From Anaerolineales bacterium (lineage in GTDB: Bacteria; Chloroflexota; Anaerolineae; Anaerolineales; Villigracilaceae): DNA of 64,000 bases. The position numbers were made by a program, and so were the translations under genes. Shown here one piece after another: positions 1-8,440 of this stretch (position 1 is its first letter; the number at the start of each line of letters is the position of its first letter). The notes below the pieces were generated by a model that saw nothing but the letters and a program-made list of their open reading frames with translations, was not told the origin of the DNA and searched no databases. The DNA is taken from contig JAEURJ010000014.1 in the NCBI GenBank assembly GCA_016789305.1, positions 186,001-250,000 on the forward strand, read 5' to 3'.

Positions 1-265
1 CATACAAGTTCCGCACGAAGAACATCGCAAATTACACCTTTCCATTTTCAAACGCGTTGATAACCCATTTGTTATAGGCGTATTGGAAGCCTACTGGGAA
101 GCATACGAGGGCGTTGGCTTGAATGTGTTCACAGGAGGCTATGAATATCTACAGGAAGTGTGGAGATATCATCAGGTGATGGTTGAGTCGATTTGCAATG
201 GCAAGTTTGAGGTCGGGTATGAGGCGTTGGTGAAACATACAGACCTTTTGTATCATCGTCCGTAA
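1..265 (+). CDS. C-terminal fragment of a GntR/FadR-type (FCD domain) transcriptional regulator
   Basis: The frame is open from base 2 to the TAA at 263-265, giving the last 87 residues of a protein whose start lies outside the window. The fragment reads as the helical FCD ligand-binding domain: an early H-x-x-LH-x-S/I-x-F stretch followed by NPF, and near the end an H-Q-x-x-x-x-x-I-x-N-G-K-x-E-x-x-Y-x-A-L-x-x-H pattern, the usual spacing of FCD metal/ligand histidines. The DNA-binding winged helix would lie upstream. In the FadR family such proteins sense small organic acids; whether it controls the oxidoreductase genes that follow cannot be seen here. Family assignment rests on a short piece. 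Confidence 0.6.
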   Translation, partial: IQVPHEEHRKLHLSIFKRVDNPFVIGVLEAYWEAYEGVGLNVFTGGYEYLQEVWRYHQVMVESICNGKFEVGYEALVKHTDLLYHRP

Positions 266-321
266 TTAAATTCATGATGTTGTGAAATGGATCACAACGT
301 CATCAGCATATGAGGAGCTTC

Positions 322-2256
322 ATGAACAAGATAGTGAATGATTTTTCAATTACAGTTGGCACCAAGAACGGCTCCGGCAGTTCAACCGCCAACAATACCA
401 TCCTGCGATCAATCTTCAAGATGGGCATTCCGGTATCCGGCAAGAACCTGTTCCCTTCCAATATCCAGGGATTGCCGACCTGGTATACCATTCGCGCAAA
501 CAAGGATGGATTCATTGCACGGCAGGACACAAATGATATCGTGATCGCCATTAATCCTGATTCGTTCGCGAAAGACCTGGCATCTGTTACGCCGGGTGGA
601 GCATTCTTCTACTCCGACGATATCAAGCAACCCATCACGCGCGTGGACGTGGCGATCTATCCGATGCCGATCAAAGCCATTGTGCGCAATGACCCGAATG
701 TGCCAAGCGATTTTCGTGATCTTGTAGGCAACATGGTTTACGTGGGTGTACTTGCTCAAATGATCAACATGGACCTGGAAAAAATACTTGCTGCGCTTAC
801 CTTCCATTTCAAGGGAAAACAAAAGCCCATCGACATGAACTTCAACGCGGTCAAGGCCGGCGCGGAATATGCAAAGACCAGCCTCGAAAAGAAAGATCCT
901 TTTTATCTTGAACCGATGAATAAGACCGATGGGCTGATCATGGCGGATGGCAACACCGCCGCTGCCATTGGCTCCATCTTTGGTGGTGTGCAATTTGCAG
1001 CCTGGTATCCGATCACTCCAGCGTCTTCCCTTGCTGAAAGCGTGATCGATTATTTACCCGTTCTTCGCAAACGCGAAGATGGAAAGAAAACCTATGCCAT
1101 CGTGCAGGCGGAAGATGAACTTGCCGCACTCGGCATGACTGTGGGTGCAGGCTGGGCCGGCCTGCGAGCCATGACCTCGACCTCCGGACCTGGTCTTTCC
1201 TTGATGACAGAATTTGCAGGTTTGGCGTATTACGCTGAAATTCCCGTTGTGGTTTGGGATGTGCAGCGCATCGGCCCCAGCACCGGTTTACCCACCCGCA
1301 CCTCGCAGGGCGATTTGACCTTTACCTATCACATCGGACATGGTGACTCGCACTCCGTCATCCTGTTGCCCGGTGATATTTCAGAATGTTTTGATTTCGG
1401 CTGGCAATCTCTTGACCTCGCTGAACGCATTCAAACCCCCGTTTTCGTTTTGAGCGACCTCGATATGGGTATGAATCAATGGATGAGCAAGCCTTTCCAA
1501 TATCCTGAAACTCCGATGGATCGCGGAAAAGTGCTTTGGGAAAATGATCTCGAAGAGATCAAAGGCAATTGGGGACGTTATCTCGACAAGGATGGCGATG
1601 GCATTCCCTATCGAACCATCCCCGGCAACAAGCATCCGATGAGTGCATATTTCACCCGCGGCACCGGCCATGATGAATACGCCAAATACACGGAAGATTC
1701 AACCATGTACATTAAGAACATGGAACGCTTGAAATCCAAACATTACAACGCGCAGAAATTCATGCCGAAGCCAATATTACATTCCGTGAAAGGCGCAACG
1801 GTCGGCATCATTGCCTTCGGTTCGACGGAGAATGCAATTCTGGAAGCGCAATATCAGATCGAGAAGGAACATGGCATCAAAGCAGACTTCCTGCGTATTC
1901 GCGCCATTCCATTTACGGAAGAAGTGACAAAGTTCATCGAAAAGTACGATCAGATCTTCGTTGTGGAGATGAACCGCGATGCACAAATGCAACAGATCCT
2001 GATCACAGAATATCCGCAGCATGCGATGAGGTTCAAATCCGTGGCACATCACGATGGATTACCCGCTTCTGCCAAATGGGTCCGCGAGGGAATCCTTGCG
2101 AATTATGAAAAGGATGCGGCTCAGAAAAAAATCACAGGGAAGAAAACTGTTGCGAAGGCCAAACCAGTTTCAAAGTCCAAGAAAGAAGCGACAAAGAAGC
2201 CGGTCAAGAAGGTCGCTGCAAAATCCAAATCCGCCGTCAAGTCGAAGCGGAAGTAG
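322..2256 (+). CDS. korA: 2-oxoacid:ferredoxin oxidoreductase, fused gamma-alpha subunit
   Basis: With the following gene this forms a CoA-dependent 2-oxoacid:ferredoxin oxidoreductase, which oxidatively decarboxylates a 2-oxoacid (2-oxoglutarate or pyruvate-like) and reduces ferredoxin. Residues about 5-190 are the gamma (POR/KOR accessory) domain, containing a GTKNGSGSS-like start and VAINP; the alpha domain follows, with YPITPAS near residue 229, and a transketolase-C-like segment at about 490-595 (FGSTENAI, VVEMN). The ATG at 322 is preferred over the ATG at 310 because GAGGAG lies just upstream of it. The last 43 residues are a Lys/Ala/Pro/Ser tail (18 lysines) that the family normally lacks. 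The substrate cannot be fixed from sequence alone. Confidence 0.9.
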   Translation: MNKIVNDFSITVGTKNGSGSSTANNTILRSIFKMGIPVSGKNLFPSNIQGLPTWYTIRANKDGFIARQDTNDIVIAINPDSFAKDLASVTPGGAFFYSDDIKQPITRVDVAIYPMPIKAIVRNDPNVPSDFRDLVGNMVYVGVLAQMINMDLEKILAALTFHFKGKQKPIDMNFNAVKAGAEYAKTSLEKKDPFYLEPMNKTDGLIMADGNTAAAIGSIFGGVQFAAWYPITPASSLAESVIDYLPVLRKREDGKKTYAIVQAEDELAALGMTVGAGWAGLRAMTSTSGPGLSLMTEFAGLAYYAEIPVVVWDVQRIGPSTGLPTRTSQGDLTFTYHIGHGDSHSVILLPGDISECFDFGWQSLDLAERIQTPVFVLSDLDMGMNQWMSKPFQYPETPMDRGKVLWENDLEEIKGNWGRYLDKDGDGIPYRTIPGNKHPMSAYFTRGTGHDEYAKYTEDSTMYIKNMERLKSKHYNAQKFMPKPILHSVKGATVGIIAFGSTENAILEAQYQIEKEHGIKADFLRIRAIPFTEEVTKFIEKYDQIFVVEMNRDAQMQQILITEYPQHAMRFKSVAHHDGLPASAKWVREGILANYEKDAAQKKITGKKTVAKAKPVSKSKKEATKKPVKKVAAKSKSAVKSKRK

Positions 2257-2289
2257 TTATCGGTATCTTAATCAAAAGGAGCATACAAA

Positions 2290-3345
2290 ATGACTGAAGC
2301 TCTCCCCATGGCTGGCGCAACTGCAAATGTAAATCTCGCCGGTCTCACCAAAAATGATTATCGCGGCGCGCCCAGCACACTCTGCCAGGGCTGCGGACAC
2401 AACTCGATCTCCAACCAGATCATCGCCGCGCTGTATGAAATGAACACCGTTCCCGAAGATGTAATGAAGTTCAGCGGCATCGGTTGTTCATCCAAATCAC
2501 CCACTTACTTTTTGAACCGCACGTTCGGATTCAACAGCCTGCATGGGCGTATGCCTTCGATCGCGACAGGCGCCTTATTTGCAAACGCAAAGATGAAAGG
2601 CATCGGCGTTTCCGGTGACGGCGACTCCGCCAGCATCGGCATGGGGCAATTCAAGCACGTCATGCGCCGCAATGTCAACATGGTGTATATCGTGGAAAAC
2701 AACGGCGTGTACGGTTTGACCAAGGGTCAGTTCTCTGCCACAGCAGAAAGAGGTCTACAACTCAAGAAACAGGGCGAGAATCCCTACATGCCGGTGGACA
2801 TCTGCATGGAAGCGCTCATTTCCAACGCGACATTTGTGGCCCGTTCCTTTGCAGGTAATCCAAAGCAGGTGAAGGAACTGCTCAAAGCCGCCATTGCCCA
2901 CGAGGGGATTGCCGTGCTGGATATCATCAGCCCGTGTGTGACCTTCAACGACCAAGCCAATGCCTTCCATTCCTATGCGTGGGGCAAGGATCACGAACAA
3001 CCCTTGCATGAAATTTCCTACATCGCACCGCGCAGTGAGATCATGCTTGAGCGCGAAATGGAAGAAGGTGAAATTCGGGAAGTTTCCATGCACGACGGCT
3101 CGACCGTGATCCTGAAAAATCTCGAAAAAAGCTACGATCCCGCCAATCGCTACGAAGCCATGCGGGTGATGGAAGAAGCTCGTGAGAACAACTGGCTCGT
3201 GACCGGCCTCCTTTATATCAATGAAACCAAGCCGACACTGACCACCATGTACGATCTTGTGGACACTCCTCTCAACCGCCTCACCGAAGCGGACCTTAGA
3301 CCGGACCGCTCGGCGATTGACAAGGTCAACGCCTTGATGTTCTAG
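2290..3345 (+). CDS. korB: 2-oxoacid:ferredoxin oxidoreductase, beta (TPP-binding) subunit
   Basis: This 351-residue subunit binds thiamine pyrophosphate and one 4Fe-4S cluster and pairs with the alpha subunit 33 bases upstream. The cluster ligands are visible as C32-x-x-C35 (CQGCGH), C66 (GIGCSS) and C216 (SPCVTFN). The TPP/Mg site is GDGDSASIGMGQ followed by NNGVYGLTKGQ. It is typical of two-subunit archaeal/Chloroflexi-type KOR enzymes rather than the one-chain pyruvate:ferredoxin oxidoreductase. An AAAGGAG ribosome site lies before the ATG. A strong intrinsic terminator follows, so korA-korB is a two-gene operon. Confidence 0.93.
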   Translation: MTEALPMAGATANVNLAGLTKNDYRGAPSTLCQGCGHNSISNQIIAALYEMNTVPEDVMKFSGIGCSSKSPTYFLNRTFGFNSLHGRMPSIATGALFANAKMKGIGVSGDGDSASIGMGQFKHVMRRNVNMVYIVENNGVYGLTKGQFSATAERGLQLKKQGENPYMPVDICMEALISNATFVARSFAGNPKQVKELLKAAIAHEGIAVLDIISPCVTFNDQANAFHSYAWGKDHEQPLHEISYIAPRSEIMLEREMEEGEIREVSMHDGSTVILKNLEKSYDPANRYEAMRVMEEARENNWLVTGLLYINETKPTLTTMYDLVDTPLNRLTEADLRPDRSAIDKVNALMF

Positions 3346-3357
3346 ACTCCCACGCTA

Positions 3358-3395
3358 CCCTCCCTCAATTGAAAATCACAATTGGGGGAGGGTTT
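3358..3395 (+). terminator. Intrinsic terminator of korAB
   Basis: Arms 3358-3371 and 3379-3392 pair over 14 bp with one G-T wobble, around a 7-base loop, and TTTAAATT follows. It begins 13 bases after the korB stop codon. Confidence 0.85.
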
Positions 3396-3411
3396 AAATT
3401 GAAAGCAGCTT

Positions 3412-4740
3412 ATGACCTCTGAAACTGACCCCACTGAAAAACTCGACTTCAAACGTATCCTTCCCGTTCTGGTCATTGTGCTCGTTGACCTGATGGGACT
3501 CTCCATCATTATTCCATTATTGCCTTTGTACGCGGCCCGTTTTGGTTCATCGCCATTGGTCATTGGGATTTTGCAAGCCACCTACCCAATGATGCAGTTT
3601 TTAGGAGCACCGATCCTCGGAAGATTATCCGACCGCTTCGGACGGAAACCAGTTTTGATCGCGAGTCAGATCGGTACGTTCGCGGGCTTCATCCTGCTTG
3701 GGTTTGCAAACTCGCTCGTCCTATTATTCATCTCGCGCATCATTGACGGCCTCTCCGGTGCGAACATCTCCACGGCGCAAGCTGCCATCGCAGATAGCAC
3801 TACTGAGAAAACGCGCACGCAGGGACTTGGTCTCATCGGCGCGGCATTTGGCGTTGGCTTTGTGCTCGGGCCTATTCTTGCATTCATCGTGCTGGCTGCC
3901 ACGGGACAAAATTATCAGGCTGTCGCCTTCACCGCCGCAGGATTTTCATTTACATCGATCTTATTAACTGTATTTTGGTTCAAAGAAACGTATAAGGAAG
4001 TTGAAAATCCAGAAGCATCGCGCAAGCGGCGGCCGTTCTCCATGGGCGCGTTACGCGATGCGTTTAGTCGCCCTGCCATCGGCTTCCTGCTGATCGTGAT
4101 GTTCTTTTATCAAATCGCATTCGGTGGATACGAACAACTCTTTTCCTTGTTCACGCTCACCCGTCTCGGCATGGACGCGCGCGATACCTCGTTTTTATTT
4201 TCGGTGGCAGGGATTCTCATCATCGTTATACAAGTAGGTTTGATCGGCAGATGGTCCAAGCTCAAAGGAGATCGCTGGCTCGTGTTGATGGGCCTGGGCG
4301 CTCTCGCGGTTGGCTTGATCGGAACCGCACTCACCCCGGCTTCTCCAGTCCCGTGGTATAGCGAAGCAAAAGTGATGGACAGCCTCGCGGGTCATGGTGA
4401 ATTCCGCGTGTCAATCCAAAGCATCAACATCAATCTACCCAGTGAAACCGCAAAAGGTTGGTCCGGCATCGTTTGGCTTTTGATCGCCAGCGTCCCAGCT
4501 GCATTGGGCGGCAGTGTTATCCAACCAGCAGTGAACAGCTTGATCACAAAAGCATCCAACAAAAGTGAGGTTGGCGGCATGTTGGGAGCATCTTCCGCGA
4601 TGTACAGCGCAGCCAACGCCATCGCCCCATTGTTTTACGGAGCACTCTTCCAATGGTTCGGTGGACCGGTTCCATTCTTTGCAGGCGGGTTAATTTTAGG
4701 AATCATGTGGTTGTTCGCGCCACGGGTTATTAAAGAATAA
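3412..4740 (+). CDS. MFS efflux transporter, TetA/DHA1-like
   Basis: A 442-residue multi-pass membrane protein of the major facilitator superfamily. Motif A, GRLSDRFGRKP, follows the second membrane segment, and a motif C-like region (GAAFGVGFVLGPILA) lies in segment 5, which points to a proton-driven drug:H+ antiporter of the DHA1 (TetA) type. An unusual hydrophilic insert of about 45 residues (around residues 305-350) separates two C-terminal membrane segments. It stands alone between the korAB terminator and arfB and has only a weak ribosome site. The substrate is unknown. Confidence 0.85.
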   Translation: MTSETDPTEKLDFKRILPVLVIVLVDLMGLSIIIPLLPLYAARFGSSPLVIGILQATYPMMQFLGAPILGRLSDRFGRKPVLIASQIGTFAGFILLGFANSLVLLFISRIIDGLSGANISTAQAAIADSTTEKTRTQGLGLIGAAFGVGFVLGPILAFIVLAATGQNYQAVAFTAAGFSFTSILLTVFWFKETYKEVENPEASRKRRPFSMGALRDAFSRPAIGFLLIVMFFYQIAFGGYEQLFSLFTLTRLGMDARDTSFLFSVAGILIIVIQVGLIGRWSKLKGDRWLVLMGLGALAVGLIGTALTPASPVPWYSEAKVMDSLAGHGEFRVSIQSININLPSETAKGWSGIVWLLIASVPAALGGSVIQPAVNSLITKASNKSEVGGMLGASSAMYSAANAIAPLFYGALFQWFGGPVPFFAGGLILGIMWLFAPRVIKE

Positions 4741-4743
4741 ATT

Positions 4744-4771
4744 GTAGGGGCACGATATATCGTGCCCCTAC
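4744..4771. repeat. 28-bp perfect palindrome, copy 1 of a small repeat family
   Basis: The 14-base arms 4744-4757 and 4758-4771 are exact reverse complements, beginning GTAGGGGCACG and ending in its complement. It lies between the MFS stop and the arfB promoter. There is no T-run directly after it, so it is not a classic terminator. Related palindromes lie at 40792-40820 and 44892-44920. Confidence 0.8.
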
Positions 4772-4773
4772 GT

Positions 4774-4779
4774 TATAAT
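4774..4779 (+). promoter_or_regulatory. -10 box for arfB, near-leaderless
   Basis: TATAAT ends 8 bases before the arfB ATG, so transcription should begin at or within a few bases of the start codon. No convincing -35 box is seen; the palindrome at 4744-4771 occupies that position. Confidence 0.6.
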
Positions 4780-4787
4780 TTTGGGGA

Positions 4788-5186
4788 ATGAAGAATCTAG
4801 ACAACGAAATCTCACTCGAATACATTCGCTCCTCCGGCCCCGGCGGACAGAACGTCAACAAGGTTGCGACGGCGGTACAACTGCGCTTTGACATCGCCAA
4901 CTCTCCATCCCTCGCTTCAGATCTCAAGGGACGGCTGATTCGGCTTGCTGGAAAACGTGTTACCGCTGACGGAGTGCTGATCATCGAAGCGAAGAAATAT
5001 CGCACACAGGAACAAAACCGCGAAGATGCATTTGCCAGATTGTACGAGTTGATCGAAAAGGCCAGCATCAAGCCGAAGGCACGGCACAAAACAAAACCAA
5101 CCAAAGCCTCCAAAGAGAAACGGCTGGAAGGAAAGAAAAAGCGTGGTGAGGTCAAGAAGAATCGCAGAAGCTCTGTTTTTGACTAA
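4788..5186 (+). CDS. arfB: Peptidyl-tRNA hydrolase ArfB (ribosome rescue)
   Basis: A 132-residue RF-1-like protein that releases nascent chains from stalled ribosomes by hydrolysing peptidyl-tRNA. The GGQ catalytic motif is at residues 19-21 (SSGPGGQNVNK), and the protein lacks the codon-recognition domains of true release factors. The C-terminus from about residue 95 is a lysine/arginine-rich tail, which in ArfB enters the empty mRNA channel. The length (E. coli ArfB is about 140) and tail favour ArfB over a truncated release factor. It has its own promoter with the ATG almost at the transcription start. Confidence 0.9.
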   Translation: MKNLDNEISLEYIRSSGPGGQNVNKVATAVQLRFDIANSPSLASDLKGRLIRLAGKRVTADGVLIIEAKKYRTQEQNREDAFARLYELIEKASIKPKARHKTKPTKASKEKRLEGKKKRGEVKKNRRSSVFD

Positions 5187-5277
5187 CCGCCAGGAGCGCG
5201 AAGTACGCATAGGCTCAAGGGCTTTCTGGCGACCTTGGCATGCTTCACGGTTGATAGCTATTTTTGGAGATCATCGG

Positions 5278-5661
5278 ATGATACAATCCATCGCAAACAT
5301 CACCCTCGTGGTCAGGGACTATGATGAAGCCATCGAGTTTTATACGCAAAAGCTAAACTTCGACCTGATCGAAGACACACCGCTTTCAGATTCAAAACGC
5401 TGGGTAGTTGTTTCTCCACCCGGCTCAACCGGCGCTCGTCTCCTCCTTGCCAAAGCAGATTCCCCCGAACAGGAAGCTCACATCGGCGACCAAACGGGCG
5501 GCCGCGTATTCTTCTTTCTCCGCACTGATAACTTTTGGAATGATTATCACGAGATGAAATCAAAAGGTGTGCACTTTCACGAAGAACCGCGAACTGAACC
5601 GTACGGTATGGTTGTAGTATTTTCCGATCTATATGGAAACAAATGGGATTTGTTGGGATAA
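5278..5661 (+). CDS. VOC (glyoxalase/bleomycin-resistance) family protein
   Basis: A 127-residue protein with two beta-alpha-beta-beta-beta modules. The first has VVRDYDEAIEFYTQKLNF, the second ends FSDLYGNKWDLLG, the standard VOC signature. The ATG at 5278 is chosen because GGAG lies 8 bases upstream; a longer reading frame from 5143 would overlap arfB. Many VOC members are metal-dependent dioxygenases, lyases or antibiotic-binding proteins; the substrate is unknown. The family's first metal ligand (usually His in the first strand) is not obvious, so metal binding is uncertain. Confidence 0.82.
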   Translation: MIQSIANITLVVRDYDEAIEFYTQKLNFDLIEDTPLSDSKRWVVVSPPGSTGARLLLAKADSPEQEAHIGDQTGGRVFFFLRTDNFWNDYHEMKSKGVHFHEEPRTEPYGMVVVFSDLYGNKWDLLG

Positions 5662-5677
5662 ATTAGGAGTAAACCTC

Positions 5678-6052
5678 ATGACAAAAATCATCACCAGTGA
5701 AGATTGTGGCAATTCACCGAAGAACATCTTCGTCCAGGCATTGACCATCGCCTTCACCAAGGCAGACTTGAAATTCATTCAAAAGAGCGTCACGGATAAC
5801 GTCCGCTGGGCGGTGGTTGGCGAAAAGACAATCGAGGGAAAGGACATACTCCTTCAAGCCGTGGAGCAAGCTGCCGACGTGGAGGAATTAATCGTCCTGC
5901 ATGTCATGACACACGGCAAGGCTGGGGCGGTCAACGGGAAAAAGAGATTGAAGAACGGAATGGTCCTTGAATTCTGCAACGTGTATGAATTCAAAGATGC
6001 CAAAGGCACAAGCGTTCAGGCAATTACAACGTATGAAATCAAAATAAATTAA
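5678..6052 (+). CDS. NTF2-like/SnoaL-like domain protein
   Basis: A 124-residue protein starting at the ATG 5678, with AGGAGT seven bases upstream. The pattern (an N-terminal helix with FVQALTIAF, then DNVRWAVVGEKTIEGKDIL, then beta strands with MVLEFCNVYEF and ITTYEIKIN) matches the cone-shaped NTF2-like fold, which ranges from small-molecule isomerases to simple binding proteins. It follows the VOC gene by 16 bases and is probably co-transcribed. No function can be assigned. Confidence 0.65.
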   Translation: MTKIITSEDCGNSPKNIFVQALTIAFTKADLKFIQKSVTDNVRWAVVGEKTIEGKDILLQAVEQAADVEELIVLHVMTHGKAGAVNGKKRLKNGMVLEFCNVYEFKDAKGTSVQAITTYEIKIN

Positions 6053-6062
6053 TCAACTTCGA

Positions 6063-6068
6063 TATAAT
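6063..6068 (+). promoter_or_regulatory. -10 box for the EamA transporter gene
   Basis: TATAAT ends 10 bases before the ATG at 6079, which has no Shine-Dalgarno sequence. This is consistent with a leaderless or near-leaderless transcript. Confidence 0.55.
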
Positions 6069-6078
6069 CGCGGACATT

Positions 6079-6981
6079 ATGCACAATACATTGCACAGCA
6101 GCAATCAAAAACACAGCTTCGCAGGGTTACTCGCAGGGCTGGGAGCCGCCTCGACCTGGGGCGGGATGTACGTGGTCAGCAAGGTGGTCCTGGAAGTGAT
6201 TCCGCCTTTCGCTTTATTGAGTATCCGTCTGCTCATGGGCGCGGCGACGCTTGGGTTGGTCATTTATTTTCGCAAGAACAAAGCGGTATTCACCAAAGAA
6301 CAATTCTGGAAAAGTTTGTGGGTTGGTTTCGTGGGCTATGGTATTTCGCTGGGCTTTCAATTCGTAGGCACCAAGCTTTCCACGGCATCCAACGGCTCAC
6401 TGGTCACCTCGGCCACGCCCGCGTTCGTTTTGCTATTCGCCCCATTTTTACTCGGTGAAAAAACCACGCCGCGCCGGGTCATCGCGTTGATCGTGTCCAC
6501 ACTCGGCGTGCTGGCCGTGATCGACCCGCGCAATGCAGAACTCTCCCCTACTTTATTTTGGGGCAACATGAGTCTGCTCTCGGCAGCACTCACCTGGGCA
6601 TTGTATTCTGTGCTCGTGCGCAAAGTGAGTCAATCGGGCGATTTGCTCATGTCCAGTGCGGTGATGCTTCTTGGCGGCCTGCCATCCAGTTTGGCATTCG
6701 GCATTTGGGAAATCAACACGCAAGGCATTGGAGCGATCACCCCCGGGATTATCGGCGGCTTGCTCTTTTTAGGGATCATCTCAACGGCCATCGCCATGTT
6801 CCTGTGGAATTACGCCTTCGCAGAAGTCCCCGCCGCTGTGGCTTCGTTGACGTTCTTTGCCCAGCCGGTAGTTGGTACGCTTCTCGGTTGGTTTTTCCTC
6901 GCTGAGACGATTACCCCGCTGTTCCTGGCAGGTGGTGCGTTGATCAGTGTTGGGATTTTAATTGCGACATTTGAGAAATAA
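6079..6981 (+). CDS. EamA-family (DMT) transporter
   Basis: A 300-residue protein with ten predicted membrane segments arranged as two EamA repeats (about residues 12-140 and 155-295). The first begins GLGAASTWGGMYVVSK and the second NMSLLSAALTWALYSVLVRK, the usual repeat openings. Members export amino acids or other small metabolites across the cytoplasmic membrane; the substrate here is unknown. The gene is monocistronic, with TATAAT just before the start. Confidence 0.88.
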   Translation: MHNTLHSSNQKHSFAGLLAGLGAASTWGGMYVVSKVVLEVIPPFALLSIRLLMGAATLGLVIYFRKNKAVFTKEQFWKSLWVGFVGYGISLGFQFVGTKLSTASNGSLVTSATPAFVLLFAPFLLGEKTTPRRVIALIVSTLGVLAVIDPRNAELSPTLFWGNMSLLSAALTWALYSVLVRKVSQSGDLLMSSAVMLLGGLPSSLAFGIWEINTQGIGAITPGIIGGLLFLGIISTAIAMFLWNYAFAEVPAAVASLTFFAQPVVGTLLGWFFLAETITPLFLAGGALISVGILIATFEK

Positions 6982-6985
6982 AAAA

Positions 6986-7016
6986 ACTCAGTCAGGGAAT
7001 AAGCCTCTGACTGAGT
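6986..7016 (-). terminator. Intrinsic terminator at the end of the rod-shape operon
   Basis: Ten-base arms 6986-6995 and 7007-7016 (ACTCAGTCAG and its complement) form a hairpin. Read on the minus strand it is followed by a run of T (complement of 6981-6986), so it mainly terminates the minus-strand unit ending at 7055. It may also serve the convergent EamA gene. Confidence 0.8.
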
Positions 7017-7054
7017 AAACAGAATCAAGCCGACGTTAAGAAAAGAAGCGGATG

Positions 7055-8404
7055 CTATTGGGCAGATAACTCCGTCCGCTTGAAGAATGGGAAACGGGTG
7101 GAAATATTCGTCAGCAGAAAATCCAAAACAAAAAATATCAACATCCACAAACCAAGCCGCAATAATACATTATGTGAGATCGAGTGACGCGCGATGTCAT
7201 TGACATCCGCCGACCACACCAGCACCGCCTGCGGATACGAAAGCAGGATCATCAAAAGCGGCACATACCAAAGCTGCTTTCCTTCGCGCCATGCAATTGC
7301 CGAAAGAAACGCTGCGATCATATTGGCTGCGAAGAAAAAGAAAAGTCCAAACCGGGTGGGATATAAAAATTCAGCAATACGCGCGTCCTTGATAATGGGG
7401 CGATATCCGGTGGCAGTGTAATAAAACACGTCGGGGAAGAAACTTTGCCCGGCAGTTTCAGTAAAGACCTTTTGAAACGTATCCGCCTTGAAGAACCACA
7501 AGAAACGAACATAGGCGGAGTCCCCGGATTCCAACGCCCATTGACGATAATCCTCCTGATCCTCGTCGTAGGTCAGTGCGATATTGACAGCAAACTTCTT
7601 GCCTGGTTCGATATTACGGGACATCTCCACAAGGCGGTCATCGACCGGCATCCCATGTTGGCGGAAGTATTCGGTATATTCGTCTGAAGGATAAATGCGA
7701 AGCGCAGTGTTCATCAACACGGCACGATAGGGACGCAGCCCCAGCGTGGCCAATTGGGAACTCAACGCAAAAATAACAAGGAATGCAAAGCTGATTGCAA
7801 TCGCATTGGTTCGATGTTTGCTGAACCAAAACACAGGAATATTGATGAGGGCAACCATCAACAATAAATAGGCATAGGTGTCACGGGTCAGGACCATCAC
7901 CAGTGATATGAAGATCAACAGGATCGCTTTGTATGTCTTCCATTCGAGGAGCAGCCAGATCGCCGCAGCAAGGAATAAAGCAGTAAAGGAAAGCGCAATC
8001 GACTCGCTGCCAAGGAAAGGATCCCACATAAAAACATCGCGGCTTAAGCTAAAAGCCAGCACGACAACGAAAAATAGAGGCTTCAACAAATTGGACTTGA
8101 CAACCAGCGCTGCAAAATACGCCAGCACGGCCCAGGACAAGATGGAGAAATACAATTGAACATCAAAGATTCTTTTCGGATCAGAATCAACCGCCTTCCA
8201 AAACAAGGCAGTGACCGGCGGGCGGGCATCCGTCCAGAATTCCTTTGAAAAAACAGGCAGACCCGCATCGCGAAAGTAATCACCCGTATCCCCGAAGCTG
8301 CGAGGTTCTTTTACATGGGAGGCATTCTGGATCCGCAGGTAGCCATAATAGGCTACTGCGGCGAGTTGAAAGAGGATAAATGCAATTGATATGATTCTTT
8401 TCAT
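7055..8404 (-). CDS. Multi-pass membrane protein, possibly a glycosyltransferase-like enzyme
   Basis: A 449-residue protein (ATG at 8404; an in-frame TTG at 8416 is also possible) with about ten hydrophobic segments and a large loop at about residues 215-325. The layout, an N-terminal signal-anchor, an extracytoplasmic DTGDYFRDAG stretch near residue 45 and serial TM helices, resembles lipid-linked-sugar glycosyltransferases of the GT-C fold, but no diagnostic D-D/E pair is certain. It is the last gene of the mreB-rodA unit, about 36 bases after rodA, so co-transcription is likely. Function unknown. Confidence 0.6.
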   Translation of the reverse strand: MKRIISIAFILFQLAAVAYYGYLRIQNASHVKEPRSFGDTGDYFRDAGLPVFSKEFWTDARPPVTALFWKAVDSDPKRIFDVQLYFSILSWAVLAYFAALVVKSNLLKPLFFVVVLAFSLSRDVFMWDPFLGSESIALSFTALFLAAAIWLLLEWKTYKAILLIFISLVMVLTRDTYAYLLLMVALINIPVFWFSKHRTNAIAISFAFLVIFALSSQLATLGLRPYRAVLMNTALRIYPSDEYTEYFRQHGMPVDDRLVEMSRNIEPGKKFAVNIALTYDEDQEDYRQWALESGDSAYVRFLWFFKADTFQKVFTETAGQSFFPDVFYYTATGYRPIIKDARIAEFLYPTRFGLFFFFAANMIAAFLSAIAWREGKQLWYVPLLMILLSYPQAVLVWSADVNDIARHSISHNVLLRLGLWMLIFFVLDFLLTNISTRFPFFKRTELSAQ

Positions 8405-8440
8405 GAAGGAAACCAAATAGAGGAGAGATAAGGGGTGGCG

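Noticed and set aside
5143..5277. Upstream in-frame extension of the VOC gene
   Set aside because: It would overlap arfB by 44 bases and has no ribosome site; GGAG lies before the ATG at 5278 and the protein starts there with the normal VOC strand.
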